64,000 bases of DNA, from NCBI GenBank assembly GCA_016714895.1, contig JADKBV010000001.1, positions 1,364,001-1,428,000 on the forward strand. Direction: 5' to 3'. Under the pieces are notes generated by a model. It was not told where the DNA came from. It saw only the letters and a list, made by a program, of their open reading frames with translations, and made no database searches. A program made the translations under genes and the position numbers. This document shows positions 26,073 to 34,456 of this stretch, piece after piece (within the stretch, counting starts at the first letter, position 1; each line of letters opens with the position of its first letter). This DNA is from Saprospiraceae bacterium (GTDB taxonomy: Bacteria; Bacteroidota; Bacteroidia; Chitinophagales; Saprospiraceae).

Positions 26073-28649
26073 TTATTCGCCCGGTTTTTTATAAAGTCTT
26101 TTGACCCATTTTTCCAACTCCACCGCATGAAAAACAATCACAGAAACCCCAAAACATATACCCAATTCTTCCCACGACAATGGTTTTGTTTTGAAGATTG
26201 TATTCATAAACGGAAGATAAACCACGCCCATTTGTAAAATAAAAGTAAACAAAACAGCAATCAAAAGGGGTTTGTTGGAAAATAATCCCTGCCGGAATAA
26301 AAATGTCCGATCACTACGGATCGCCATAACATGGCCCAATTGGGATAAGGACAACACCGTAAAAACCATGGTTTGCCAATGAACCAACTGACGATCCAAA
26401 GCCCATGCCTGAATACCGAGGGTCACACCGGCCATCAACAATCCCACCCATATTATATGAATGCCCAATCCTTCTGAAAACAGGCTTTCTTCTTTAGGCC
26501 TTGGTTTTCTGTTCATCACATCGGGTTCGGCTTTTTCACCTGCCAATGCCAATGCCGGAAGACCGTCAGTCACCAGATTGATCCAAAGAATGTGAATCGG
26601 CAGCAAGGGCATCGGCATACCCAAAAATGGCGCGAGAAAGATGACCCATATCTCCGCACCATTACAGGTCATAATATATTTGATAAACTTTCTGATATTG
26701 TCAAAAATGCGTCTGCCTTCTTTGACCGCTTTGATAATCGTCGCAAAATGATCATCCAGCAATACCATATCCGCAGCTTCTTTGCTGACATCAGTGCCGG
26801 ATATACCCATCGCGACCCCGATATTGGCAGCTTTAAGGGAAGGAGCGTCATTGATACCGTCTCCTGTCATGGCAACAAAATGACCTTTGTTTTGTAAAGC
26901 CCTGATAATCCGAAGTTTTTGATCGGGAGTGACCCGTGCATAAACGGAAACTTTTTCGACCATAATACTGAACGTTTTGTCGTCCAGATGTTTGAGCTCG
27001 GAGCCGGTCAATACCACATCATCTTCTTCCAATATACCTATCTGTGTGGCAATGGCTTTGGCTGTAGCCGGATGGTCTCCGGTGATCATCACGGGTCTGA
27101 TGCCCGCGCTTCGGCATTCGGCGATAGCTGATGACACATCTTTTCGTGGAGGATCTGTCAAACCGACAATACCGACCAATTGAAGGTCTTTTTCAACCGA
27201 TTCGTAGGTAAAAGGTTCCGGAAGTTTTTTGACAATCTGAAAGGCATAGGCCAACACTCTTTTGCCATTTGAAGCCCATTCTTCCGACAAGCGATTCAAT
27301 ATATCTTTATCATCATTATGTAATAAAGCTTCACGGATGACTTCACTGGCACCTTTGGTAATAATCAGGTATTGACCTTCATAATGATGAACTGTGGTCA
27401 TACATTTTCTGTCAGAATCAAAAGGCAATTCCGCGACTCTTTTGTGATTTTTTGTCAGAGCGATATAGCCATCGTACATGTCTTTATCAAGAATATATTG
27501 CACCAGAGCGAGTTCGGTTGATTCTCCGAACGGTACTTTGGAATCACTAAATTTTATATCATGATTGAGCGCTATACACAGATCCAACAGTCTGTCAAAG
27601 TGTTTTGTATCTTCATCTTTATTAAAATTTTTGACAGCATCAACTTTCATTTTATTCCGGGTCAGGGTTCCGGTTTTGTCACTGCATATAAAACTCACCG
27701 AACCCAGGGTCTCAACAGCCGGCAATTTGAGGACCAAAGCCTTTTTTTTGGCCAATCGGTAAGCACCACCGGACAAAGCTATGGTAATCAACGCAGGTAG
27801 CGCTTCCGGAATGGCAGCCACCGCCAGACTGATAGACAATAATAAAAGTTGCATTGGTTCTTCGCCACGCAACAAACCGGACACAAACAACACAACACAT
27901 ATCAGCAGGATAATGTAAGTCAGGTTTTTACCAAAATGGATCATCCGGACTTGTAAGGGTGTTTTTATCTCCTTTTCCTGAAGCAGGTTGGCAATTTTTC
28001 CCAATTCAGTTTGCATTCCGGTGGCAACAACCACTCCTTTTGCCCTTCCGTGAGCAACCAAAGTACCTTTATATACCATATTGAGCCTGTCACTTAACGT
28101 CACATCCTCACCGGTCAATACTTCATTTGTTTTGTCTACCGGAAAGGATTCGCCGGTAAGGGAGGATTCGTCCAAACGCAACCCAAAGGTTTCCATTAGC
28201 CTCATATCTGCCGGAACCACATTTCCGGCTTCTATGATCACGATATCTCCGGGCACCAGTCCGGGAGCAGCAATGATTTCGGGTTTTCCGTCGCGAACTA
28301 CCTGGCTGTTGGTGATGTTGATTTTTTTGAGGGCTTCCATGGTTTTTTCAGCCCGATACTCCTGAACAAATCCAACAACAGAGTTGAGCAAAACAATAAC
28401 CAGGATGATGATCATATCCGTTTTATCACCCATGATTCCGGACAGAACCGCAGCAATCATTAATATAATGATCATAAAGTCTTTGAACTGTAGCAAAAAA
28501 AGCAGCCAGGCGGGATGTTTTTTGGTTTCTGTCAATTCATTTAAACCAACTTCGTGCAATCGTTTTTGCGCTTCTTCTGCTGACAGGCCTGTATTTTCGG
28601 TTTTTAGATTTTGAAGAATGTTTGGGATAGATTCGTTATAGTATAACAT
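26073..28649 (-). CDS. P-type cation-transporting ATPase (P2 type, probably Ca2+)
   Basis: 858 residues, full length for the family. Order: cation ATPase N-domain (LSAEEAQKRLHEVGLNEL), membrane helices 1-2 (about 46-95), actuator domain with TGES at 165-168, helix 4 with PEALP at 281-285, phosphorylation site DKTGT with D324, nucleotide domain, hinge (VMITGDHPATAKAIA, then GDGINDAPSLKAA) and six C-terminal helices. Helix 6 reads ILWINLVTDGLPALALA, matching the N/D calcium ligands of SERCA and PMR1. It pumps cations, most likely Ca2+, out of the cytoplasm at the cost of ATP. It lies 23 bases after the AI-2E permease gene and is probably in its operon. Confidence 0.92.
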   Translation of the reverse strand: MLYYNESIPNILQNLKTENTGLSAEEAQKRLHEVGLNELTETKKHPAWLLFLLQFKDFMIIILMIAAVLSGIMGDKTDMIIILVIVLLNSVVGFVQEYRAEKTMEALKKINITNSQVVRDGKPEIIAAPGLVPGDIVIIEAGNVVPADMRLMETFGLRLDESSLTGESFPVDKTNEVLTGEDVTLSDRLNMVYKGTLVAHGRAKGVVVATGMQTELGKIANLLQEKEIKTPLQVRMIHFGKNLTYIILLICVVLFVSGLLRGEEPMQLLLLSISLAVAAIPEALPALITIALSGGAYRLAKKKALVLKLPAVETLGSVSFICSDKTGTLTRNKMKVDAVKNFNKDEDTKHFDRLLDLCIALNHDIKFSDSKVPFGESTELALVQYILDKDMYDGYIALTKNHKRVAELPFDSDRKCMTTVHHYEGQYLIITKGASEVIREALLHNDDKDILNRLSEEWASNGKRVLAYAFQIVKKLPEPFTYESVEKDLQLVGIVGLTDPPRKDVSSAIAECRSAGIRPVMITGDHPATAKAIATQIGILEEDDVVLTGSELKHLDDKTFSIMVEKVSVYARVTPDQKLRIIRALQNKGHFVAMTGDGINDAPSLKAANIGVAMGISGTDVSKEAADMVLLDDHFATIIKAVKEGRRIFDNIRKFIKYIMTCNGAEIWVIFLAPFLGMPMPLLPIHILWINLVTDGLPALALAGEKAEPDVMNRKPRPKEESLFSEGLGIHIIWVGLLMAGVTLGIQAWALDRQLVHWQTMVFTVLSLSQLGHVMAIRSDRTFLFRQGLFSNKPLLIAVLFTFILQMGVVYLPFMNTIFKTKPLSWEELGICFGVSVIVFHAVELEKWVKRLYKKPGE

Positions 28650-28672
28650 GTTTACGTTTTATTTCAAAGGGG

Positions 28673-29719
28673 TCAATCTCCCAATAATTCGGAAAGATAA
28701 TTTAGTTTCGGCGTTTTATCAGCAATCAGTTTTATGATACTTACCATCGGTATAAACAGGATCATTCCTGCCGCTCCCCACAAAATACCGCCGGCAACAA
28801 TCATGATAAATACAATCAGGGTGTTAATCTTCAATCGTTTTCCCACAGCCAATGGAAAGATAAGATACGCTTCCAGTATCTGAACAATACCAAAAACAAC
28901 CACGACGGCTAGAGGATACCAAATATCATTATGGGTCACCCAAACCACGATCACCGGCAATAACGCTCCGATCATGATGCCGACATAAGGTATAAAGGTT
29001 AAAACTGCTGCTGTAAAACCAAACAAAAAGGCATGTGGCACGCCGATCAACAAAAGCCCGACACTGTTGAGAATACCCACAGAAAAATAAACGAGCAACA
29101 TGCCCTTGGCAAAATTGTAATAAGTAAGAATCGTTTCTTTAAGGACTTCATAGATGGTGGCGCGGTTTTGTTTCGGAAACAAAAGATACAATGTATTGAC
29201 CAGTTTATGCCGGTACAACAATATCAAAAAAGCGAAAATAGGGGTCATGATTAAAAATACAAAACCATCCGTAAAACCGGAAACCGTATCTCCAAGGAGG
29301 GAAAATATTCTGTTGCCGGCATTGTTGGTCATGTTGTAGATAATTTCCTTTTGCCTGTCAGGACTCAGTCCCAGATTTTCTGCAAGAAGAACGCTTATAT
29401 GCTGAACTTCTTCGGTCAGTTTATGATGGATTTCAGACCATTGGTAGGACAATTCAGCCAATTGGACAAAAAGCAAATATGCCAACCCCATCGTGATCAC
29501 AAAAACCGAAATAACAGGAAGGATTATGGCTAATGTCCGCGGTATTTTTTTGTTTTCAAACCAAAAACAAACCGGGTATAACAAAAAGCTGATGAGTATG
29601 GCAAAACTCAGTGGAATAAACAACGTTTTGCCCATATACAGAATCAAAGGAATGAGTACAACGTACATCAAAACATATAGAATCTGAGGGTGTGAATGGT
29701 TAACACTGTTTTGTTCCAT
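28673..29719 (-). CDS. AI-2E family membrane permease
   Basis: 348 residues with the family layout: two or three N-terminal helices (about 13-85), a soluble stretch (about 86-145, SYQWSEIHHKLTEEVQHIS), then five C-terminal helices with the conserved FTAAVLTFIPYVGIMIGALL and GKRLKINTLIVFIMIVAGG. PF01594 proteins were named for TqsA in autoinducer-2 export, but many are transporters of other solutes, including Na+/H+ antiporters. With the cation ATPase directly downstream, a role in ion balance is as likely as signalling (inference). Confidence 0.9.
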   Translation of the reverse strand: MEQNSVNHSHPQILYVLMYVVLIPLILYMGKTLFIPLSFAILISFLLYPVCFWFENKKIPRTLAIILPVISVFVITMGLAYLLFVQLAELSYQWSEIHHKLTEEVQHISVLLAENLGLSPDRQKEIIYNMTNNAGNRIFSLLGDTVSGFTDGFVFLIMTPIFAFLILLYRHKLVNTLYLLFPKQNRATIYEVLKETILTYYNFAKGMLLVYFSVGILNSVGLLLIGVPHAFLFGFTAAVLTFIPYVGIMIGALLPVIVVWVTHNDIWYPLAVVVVFGIVQILEAYLIFPLAVGKRLKINTLIVFIMIVAGGILWGAAGMILFIPMVSIIKLIADKTPKLNYLSELLGD

Positions 29720-30085
29720 GTTCCTCGGTTTTTATAACAAATAATCAGAAATCAGACCCAAAATACAGTTCTGATATTCCGTATCTTACTCAAGACAAAG
29801 TTAATCAAAATTTGAGAATAACCTGCCAAAAAACAATAAAAGGTTTCATAATGGTAAAAGAAAAGCCGAATCACGCTGACCATACATCCGTTATTTGATA
29901 ATCCGATGTAATTGACCAAAAAACTTTTGAAAAGGGTCACATTTTTTTATGTTTGATTTTGCGGCAAAATAAAAGTAAAACCACTGATACAGAAATAAAC
30001 TACTTTGAATGATGTTGCCGCGATTATTAATAGTACCTTGCTGCTTATTGGGCAATCTGCCACATATTGTGCTAAAAAAAACATT
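29720..30085. other. Divergent intergenic region between AI-2E permease and 2OG oxygenase
   Basis: Holds the minus-strand promoter candidate (29796-29830) and a perfect dyad ATTTTGC-G-GCAAAAT at 29956-29970. The open frame of the oxygenase extends back to a TTG at 30005, but residues encoded before 30086 do not look like the family. Confidence 0.45.
29796..29830 (-). promoter_or_regulatory. Candidate promoter of the AI-2E / P-ATPase operon
   Basis: On the minus strand TTTG (29830-29827), 23 bases, then TAACTTTG (29803-29796). The leader to 29719 would be about 70 bases. Confidence 0.45.
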
Positions 30086-30679
30086 TTGAAAGAGATATTT
30101 GAAACTTTGATAGAAACATATCTGAAAGATAAAGTAGGGATATCTGACCTTTTTTTAAACCAATATCTGTCAGAACAGCTCAGAACCAATCTGATTTCTT
30201 TACATGACAACCGCGACATGGTATATGCAGGCACAGGAAACAAAGACATTATTCTTAAAGACACTACGGTAAGAAGTGACAAAATTTATTGGCTGGACAG
30301 AAACCACAACAACCTTCACGAAGACGCTTTTTTTGATGTCATGGACGAATTTGTCAGATATCTTAATGAAACCTGTTTTACCGGAATCACCCATTATGAG
30401 TTTCATTATGCTTTATATGAAAAAGGATGTTTTTATAAAAGGCACCTGGATCGTTTCAGAAATGACGACAGCCGTTTGTTTTCGATGATCACTTACCTGA
30501 ATCCGGAATGGAAAACAGGTGATGGAGGAGAGCTGAATATATACCACGATGACGGCAACACACAAAAAATCAGCCCGAACGCCGGCAAAAGTGTATTTTT
30601 TAAAAGCGACGAACTGGAACATGAGGTTCTGGAAACCATGATGCCAAGAATGAGCATCACCGGTTGGTTGAGAAAATAG
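30086..30679 (+). CDS. 2OG-Fe(II) oxygenase (prolyl-4-hydroxylase-like)
   Basis: About 197 residues from the TTG at 30086, chosen because KEIFETLIETYL is where similarity to the family begins; the frame is open from 30005. The iron-binding triad is visible as H-x-D in FYKRHLDRFRND and the distal His in ELEHEVLET, with an Arg close behind (MPRMSITGWLR) to bind 2-oxoglutarate. MITYLNPEW followed by GGELNIY is the typical core of bacterial PKHD-type enzymes. These hydroxylate protein side chains, for example ribosomal proteins or EF-Tu, using O2 and 2-oxoglutarate. Substrate unknown. Confidence 0.85.
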   Translation: MKEIFETLIETYLKDKVGISDLFLNQYLSEQLRTNLISLHDNRDMVYAGTGNKDIILKDTTVRSDKIYWLDRNHNNLHEDAFFDVMDEFVRYLNETCFTGITHYEFHYALYEKGCFYKRHLDRFRNDDSRLFSMITYLNPEWKTGDGGELNIYHDDGNTQKISPNAGKSVFFKSDELEHEVLETMMPRMSITGWLRK

Positions 30680-30907
30680 ACTAAGCACGAGATTAAGAAG
30701 AACGTTTCAAGGGCGTAGCTCTGTATTATCTGGCAGCAGCATAAATTGTATAAATGAAATTGATGGGCATAACCCTGACATCTTAAATCCATGTTGGGAA
30801 TAAGACAAACAAAAAGGCGAATTGACAATTGTTACAACTCTAAAAACGCAAACAGGTCCAACAATACAAACGGCTCCAACCATTCTGGCAACAAAAAAAA
30901 CAACTTA

Positions 30908-30923
30908 TGTAACACTTGTTACA
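30908..30923. promoter_or_regulatory. Dyad TGTAACA-CT-TGTTACA, CRP/FNR-family-like operator
   Basis: Perfect 7-base arms with a 2-base centre. It contains GTA-N8-TAC, the shape used by NtcA-type members of the CRP/FNR family. A near-consensus -7 box TAACTTTA at 30945-30952 would put its centre about 43 bases before transcription start, the place of a class II activator site. A second half-dyad, AACATGTT, follows at 30928-30935. The regulator is not in the window. Confidence 0.4.
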
Positions 30924-30992
30924 TTGAAACATGTTACGACAAGTTAACTTTACGATTGACAACAGAGATATATATTCCCGGTATCGGGTATA

Positions 30993-31000
30993 TACTTTTG
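30993..31000 (+). promoter_or_regulatory. Candidate -7 box TACTTTTG before the SulP gene
   Basis: Perfect TAnnTTTG, 30 bases before the ATG at 31030, which supports that start. No TTTG lies at the ideal -33 distance. Confidence 0.4.
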
Positions 31001-31029
31001 TTTGGCCTTTGGAATCAGACAAAAAAGAT

Positions 31030-32775
31030 ATGAAGTCTATCACATCACATATAAAATCTTTTGTTCCGATTTTTGATTGGTTGCCCGCTTATCAAAAAGA
31101 AAACTTCAAAGGCGATCTTTCAGCAGGTCTCACCATAGGGGTGATGATCATCCCTCAGGGCATGGCTTACGCGTTATTGGCCGGTCTTCCTCCGATTTAT
31201 GGTCTTTATGCAGGAATGGTGACTTTACTGGTCTACACTTTATTTGCCAGTTCCAGACATCTTTCTATCGGTCCGGTCGCCATTGACTCTTTACTTCTCG
31301 CAAATGGCCTGATCGGAATAGCCATCGCCGGATCTGACCACTACATCTCCCTTGCTATCCTTTTGGCTTTTATGGTCGGCGCCTTACAAATGACAATGGG
31401 AATATTCCGTTTGGGATTTTTGGTCAATTTTGTGTCCAACCCGGTTATATCGGGATTTACCTCCGCGGCTGCCATCATCATTGCTTTTTCACAGCTTAAA
31501 CATTTATTGGGTATAGAAGCGAGCGGAGAAAAAACACATGAACTGATTTATGACATCATCAGGAATATAGGAAGTACAAATCTGATCACTTTCGGCCTTG
31601 GTTTGACATCTGTTTTATTTTTGCACTATTTTAAAAAACTGTTTAAAAACATTCCCGGTGGCCTTTTGATTATCACGCTGAATATTCTGATTGTCTACCT
31701 TTTTAATCTGGATGCCTCAGGTGTCAAAACCCTTCAGGACGTGCCCTCAGGACTTCCTCCATTTGAAATGCCTGTGTTTAATATAGCTGATATGAGGACT
31801 TTATTACCTTTGGCATTGACACTATCCTTTATCAGTTTTATGGAATCTATCGCCAGTGCGCGCATACTCCAGATGAAACATAAAAACTATACCGTACATC
31901 CTAATCAGGAACTGATAGGTCTTGGTGCTGCCAATATGGTTACCTCTTTTTTTAACGGAATGCCGGTTGCCGGTAGCTTATCCCGGTCTGCCGTCAACGA
32001 TCAGGCAGGCGCAAAAACCGGTTTGGCGTCCATCATCAGTGCAACCATTGTTCTGTTTACGTTATTATTCCTTACCGGCTTTTTTTACTATCTTCCTTAC
32101 ACCGTACTTGCTGCTATCATCATCTCAGCCGTATTTTCATTGGTTAATGTCAGCCTTGCCAAAAAATTATGGTCGCAAAACCGAAGAGACTTTTTGGTTT
32201 TCCTCACCACAGCATTATCAACATTATTTATCAATATAGAGGCCGGAATCATTACGGGCGTTTTGTTGTCCCTGGGTCTTTTGATTCACCAGGCATCTTA
32301 TCCACATATCGTGGAATTGGGAAGGATTCCAACCACAAGAATTTTCAGAAATATTGAACGGTTTCAAAACCTCGAAAGATATGAATCGATCCTGATTGTC
32401 CGTTTTGATGCTCAGTTGTTTTTTGCCAATGCACATGCTTTGCGCGAATTTATTGAAAAAAAAGTAAGCCTTCGTCCCACCATTAAACATGTGGTGATTG
32501 AAGCAAGTGCCATTAATGGTCTCGATGCGACCGCTGTGGATATGGTTATCGACTTAAATCAGGATTTAAAAACCAGAGGAATCGAACTATACATGGTCAA
32601 CGTCAGAGGACCTGTCAGAGATACCCTCGAAAGAAACGGCCTCATTCATCAAAACAACACCCAATATTACTTTTTAAATACCCACGATGCCGTCAATTAT
32701 ATTCTGAAACAAGAAACCAATGATTATACGGAATATGTAGTTCAAACCAATGAAAACACCTCATTTTTACCATAA
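31030..32775 (+). CDS. SulP family anion transporter with STAS domain
   Basis: About 581 residues from the ATG at 31030; the 33 codons before it lie over a promoter box. The start MKSITSHIKSFVPIFDWLPA leads to the SulP signature DLSAGLTIGVMIIPQGMAYA (residues about 24-43) and LPPIYGLYAG. There are 12-14 membrane helices to about residue 430, followed by a cytoplasmic STAS domain (ILIVRFDAQLFFANAHALRE, VVIEASAINGLDATAVDMV). SulP/SLC26 proteins move sulfate, bicarbonate or other anions. Two genes of a Mo/Fe-S redox complex follow in the same direction, and a rhodanese lies further on, which favours sulfate or sulfite as substrate (inference). Confidence 0.92.
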   Translation: MKSITSHIKSFVPIFDWLPAYQKENFKGDLSAGLTIGVMIIPQGMAYALLAGLPPIYGLYAGMVTLLVYTLFASSRHLSIGPVAIDSLLLANGLIGIAIAGSDHYISLAILLAFMVGALQMTMGIFRLGFLVNFVSNPVISGFTSAAAIIIAFSQLKHLLGIEASGEKTHELIYDIIRNIGSTNLITFGLGLTSVLFLHYFKKLFKNIPGGLLIITLNILIVYLFNLDASGVKTLQDVPSGLPPFEMPVFNIADMRTLLPLALTLSFISFMESIASARILQMKHKNYTVHPNQELIGLGAANMVTSFFNGMPVAGSLSRSAVNDQAGAKTGLASIISATIVLFTLLFLTGFFYYLPYTVLAAIIISAVFSLVNVSLAKKLWSQNRRDFLVFLTTALSTLFINIEAGIITGVLLSLGLLIHQASYPHIVELGRIPTTRIFRNIERFQNLERYESILIVRFDAQLFFANAHALREFIEKKVSLRPTIKHVVIEASAINGLDATAVDMVIDLNQDLKTRGIELYMVNVRGPVRDTLERNGLIHQNNTQYYFLNTHDAVNYILKQETNDYTEYVVQTNENTSFLP

Positions 32776-32815
32776 GAGATCACAAACAAAACAAATCACC
32801 AGTAAATCATAAAAT

Positions 32816-34429
32816 ATGAAGTATGGTTTTATCATAGACAATAGAAAATGTATCGGATGTCATGCCTGCACTACAGCATGTAAATCAGAACATCAGGTGC
32901 CTGTCGGTGTCAATCGGACCTGGGTAAAACAGGTCGAAAAAGGCGAATTCCCCAATACACGGCGACTTTTTTCTGTGATGCGTTGCAATCATTGTACGGA
33001 TGCTCCCTGTGTGGAAATATGTCCTACAGAAGCCCTGCATTTCAGGAAAGACGGCATCGTAGATTTTGACAAAGACCGTTGTATAGGGTGTAAATCCTGT
33101 ATGCAGGCTTGTCCCTATGATGCGCTGTACATCGACCCGGAAACCCAAACAGCGGCCAAGTGCAATTATTGCGCCCACCGTATCGATGTCGGTCTCGAAC
33201 CGGCTTGTGTGGTGGTTTGTCCCGAACATGCCATTATCTCCGGAGATATGGAAGACCCGACCAGTGAAATATCGGCCCTGCTCTCCCGACAACAGACAAA
33301 AGTAAGAAAACCCGAAAAAGGTACCCAACCCAATCTGTTTTATATCGATGCAGATGACCTGTCCCTGATTCCTACCGCTACAGAAAGAACACCGGAAACC
33401 CTCTGGGGCCATCAGGCCAGAGGTGTCGGTCACTTTGCCAAAGAAGCAGAAAAATTTGCCTATTCCAATGAAGACGTCATCAGCGAATTGGTTCGTTTGA
33501 ACGGTGGTTTCCAGCACGAAGGCAAAAAAATACAATCACCCAAAACCGTTGAAGTGGTGATGGACACCGCCAAACAGGTGTACAATACGCCAAACAAAGG
33601 AATCCTCTGGGGTTGGGAAGTACCTGCATATGTCTGGACCAAAGCCGTTTCGGCAGGAGCCTTTTTACTGCCTTTCCTTGCATGGGTTTTGGGTGTCATC
33701 CCGTTTGAAGGAGAAATCGTATATATTTCCGGCGGTATCAGTCTGGTTTTCCTCATGCTTACCGGATTGCTTCTGGTGATGGATCTGGACCAACCTACCC
33801 GATTTGTTTATGTATTACTCAGGCCTCACTGGTCGTCATGGCTGGTAAGAGGGGGATACAGCATCACCTTGTTCGGAGGTTTGTTGACAGGTCTCATGGC
33901 TATTGAATATTTTAACCTTGCAGGTCTGAAAAGTTTCGTTTTATGGGCTTCAGGACTGACAGCGGTGGTGGTAGCCTTATATACTGCCTTTTTATTTGCT
34001 CAGGCAAAAGGCAGAGATTTTTGGCAAAGCCCGGCATTGGCCATCCATATGGGTGTTCACTCATTTATGGCCGGAGCTTCCGTTTTTATCATTTTGGGCT
34101 TTTTGGGTTATGTCAATGAAGACTGGTCATCCTATTTATCCAATGTATTGTTGGTAGGAATTCTGATTAATATCGTCACTATTTTGATTGAAATGACCAT
34201 GGCTCATCCGACGTTTGATGCCAAAAAAACAGTTGAAATGATTCTGTACGGACGATATAAAACCATATTCTGGACAGGTATCGTCTTGCTTGGCAATTTT
34301 ATTCCTTTGCTTTTATTGTGGTCAGGTCAACCATTGCTGATCGCTTTTGCCGCAGTCAATGTATTGTATGGTATCTACCTTACGGAAAAAGTCTGGGTCG
34401 AAGCACCACAAAGAATTTCACTCGTTTAA
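32816..34429 (+). CDS. Fused four-cluster ferredoxin / NrfD-type membrane anchor
   Basis: 537 residues joining two subunits usually encoded apart. Residues 1-140 carry sixteen Cys in four groups: 12/15/18/22, 57/60/65/69, 89/92/95/99 and 116/119/131/135, enough for four [4Fe-4S] clusters as in DmsB, PsrB and NrfC. A linker (140-265) follows, then an NrfD-like domain (about 266-537) with about eight helices, including GWEVPAYVWTKAVSAGAFLL, which matches the quinone-site start of NrfD/PsrC. No signal peptide is present, so the clusters face the cytoplasm. It would carry electrons between the Mo subunit encoded 27 bases downstream and the quinone pool. Confidence 0.9.
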   Translation: MKYGFIIDNRKCIGCHACTTACKSEHQVPVGVNRTWVKQVEKGEFPNTRRLFSVMRCNHCTDAPCVEICPTEALHFRKDGIVDFDKDRCIGCKSCMQACPYDALYIDPETQTAAKCNYCAHRIDVGLEPACVVVCPEHAIISGDMEDPTSEISALLSRQQTKVRKPEKGTQPNLFYIDADDLSLIPTATERTPETLWGHQARGVGHFAKEAEKFAYSNEDVISELVRLNGGFQHEGKKIQSPKTVEVVMDTAKQVYNTPNKGILWGWEVPAYVWTKAVSAGAFLLPFLAWVLGVIPFEGEIVYISGGISLVFLMLTGLLLVMDLDQPTRFVYVLLRPHWSSWLVRGGYSITLFGGLLTGLMAIEYFNLAGLKSFVLWASGLTAVVVALYTAFLFAQAKGRDFWQSPALAIHMGVHSFMAGASVFIILGFLGYVNEDWSSYLSNVLLVGILINIVTILIEMTMAHPTFDAKKTVEMILYGRYKTIFWTGIVLLGNFIPLLLLWSGQPLLIAFAAVNVLYGIYLTEKVWVEAPQRISLV

Positions 34430-34456
34430 TTCACTGAAAGTTATCCATTAAAAGAT

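Larger units (their letters stand above)
30680..31029 (+). other. Leader region of the SulP-Mo oxidoreductase operon
   Basis: 350 bases without a supported gene. The frame of the SulP gene is open back to 30931, but the segment before 31030 reads like non-coding DNA and contains the promoter elements listed separately. The first 130 bases hold nothing recognised. Confidence 0.5.

Noticed and set aside
32885..33535. 216-codon minus-strand frame opposite the ferredoxin-NrfD gene
   Set aside because: The plus-strand frame carries sixteen cluster Cys; the opposite frame is a shadow.
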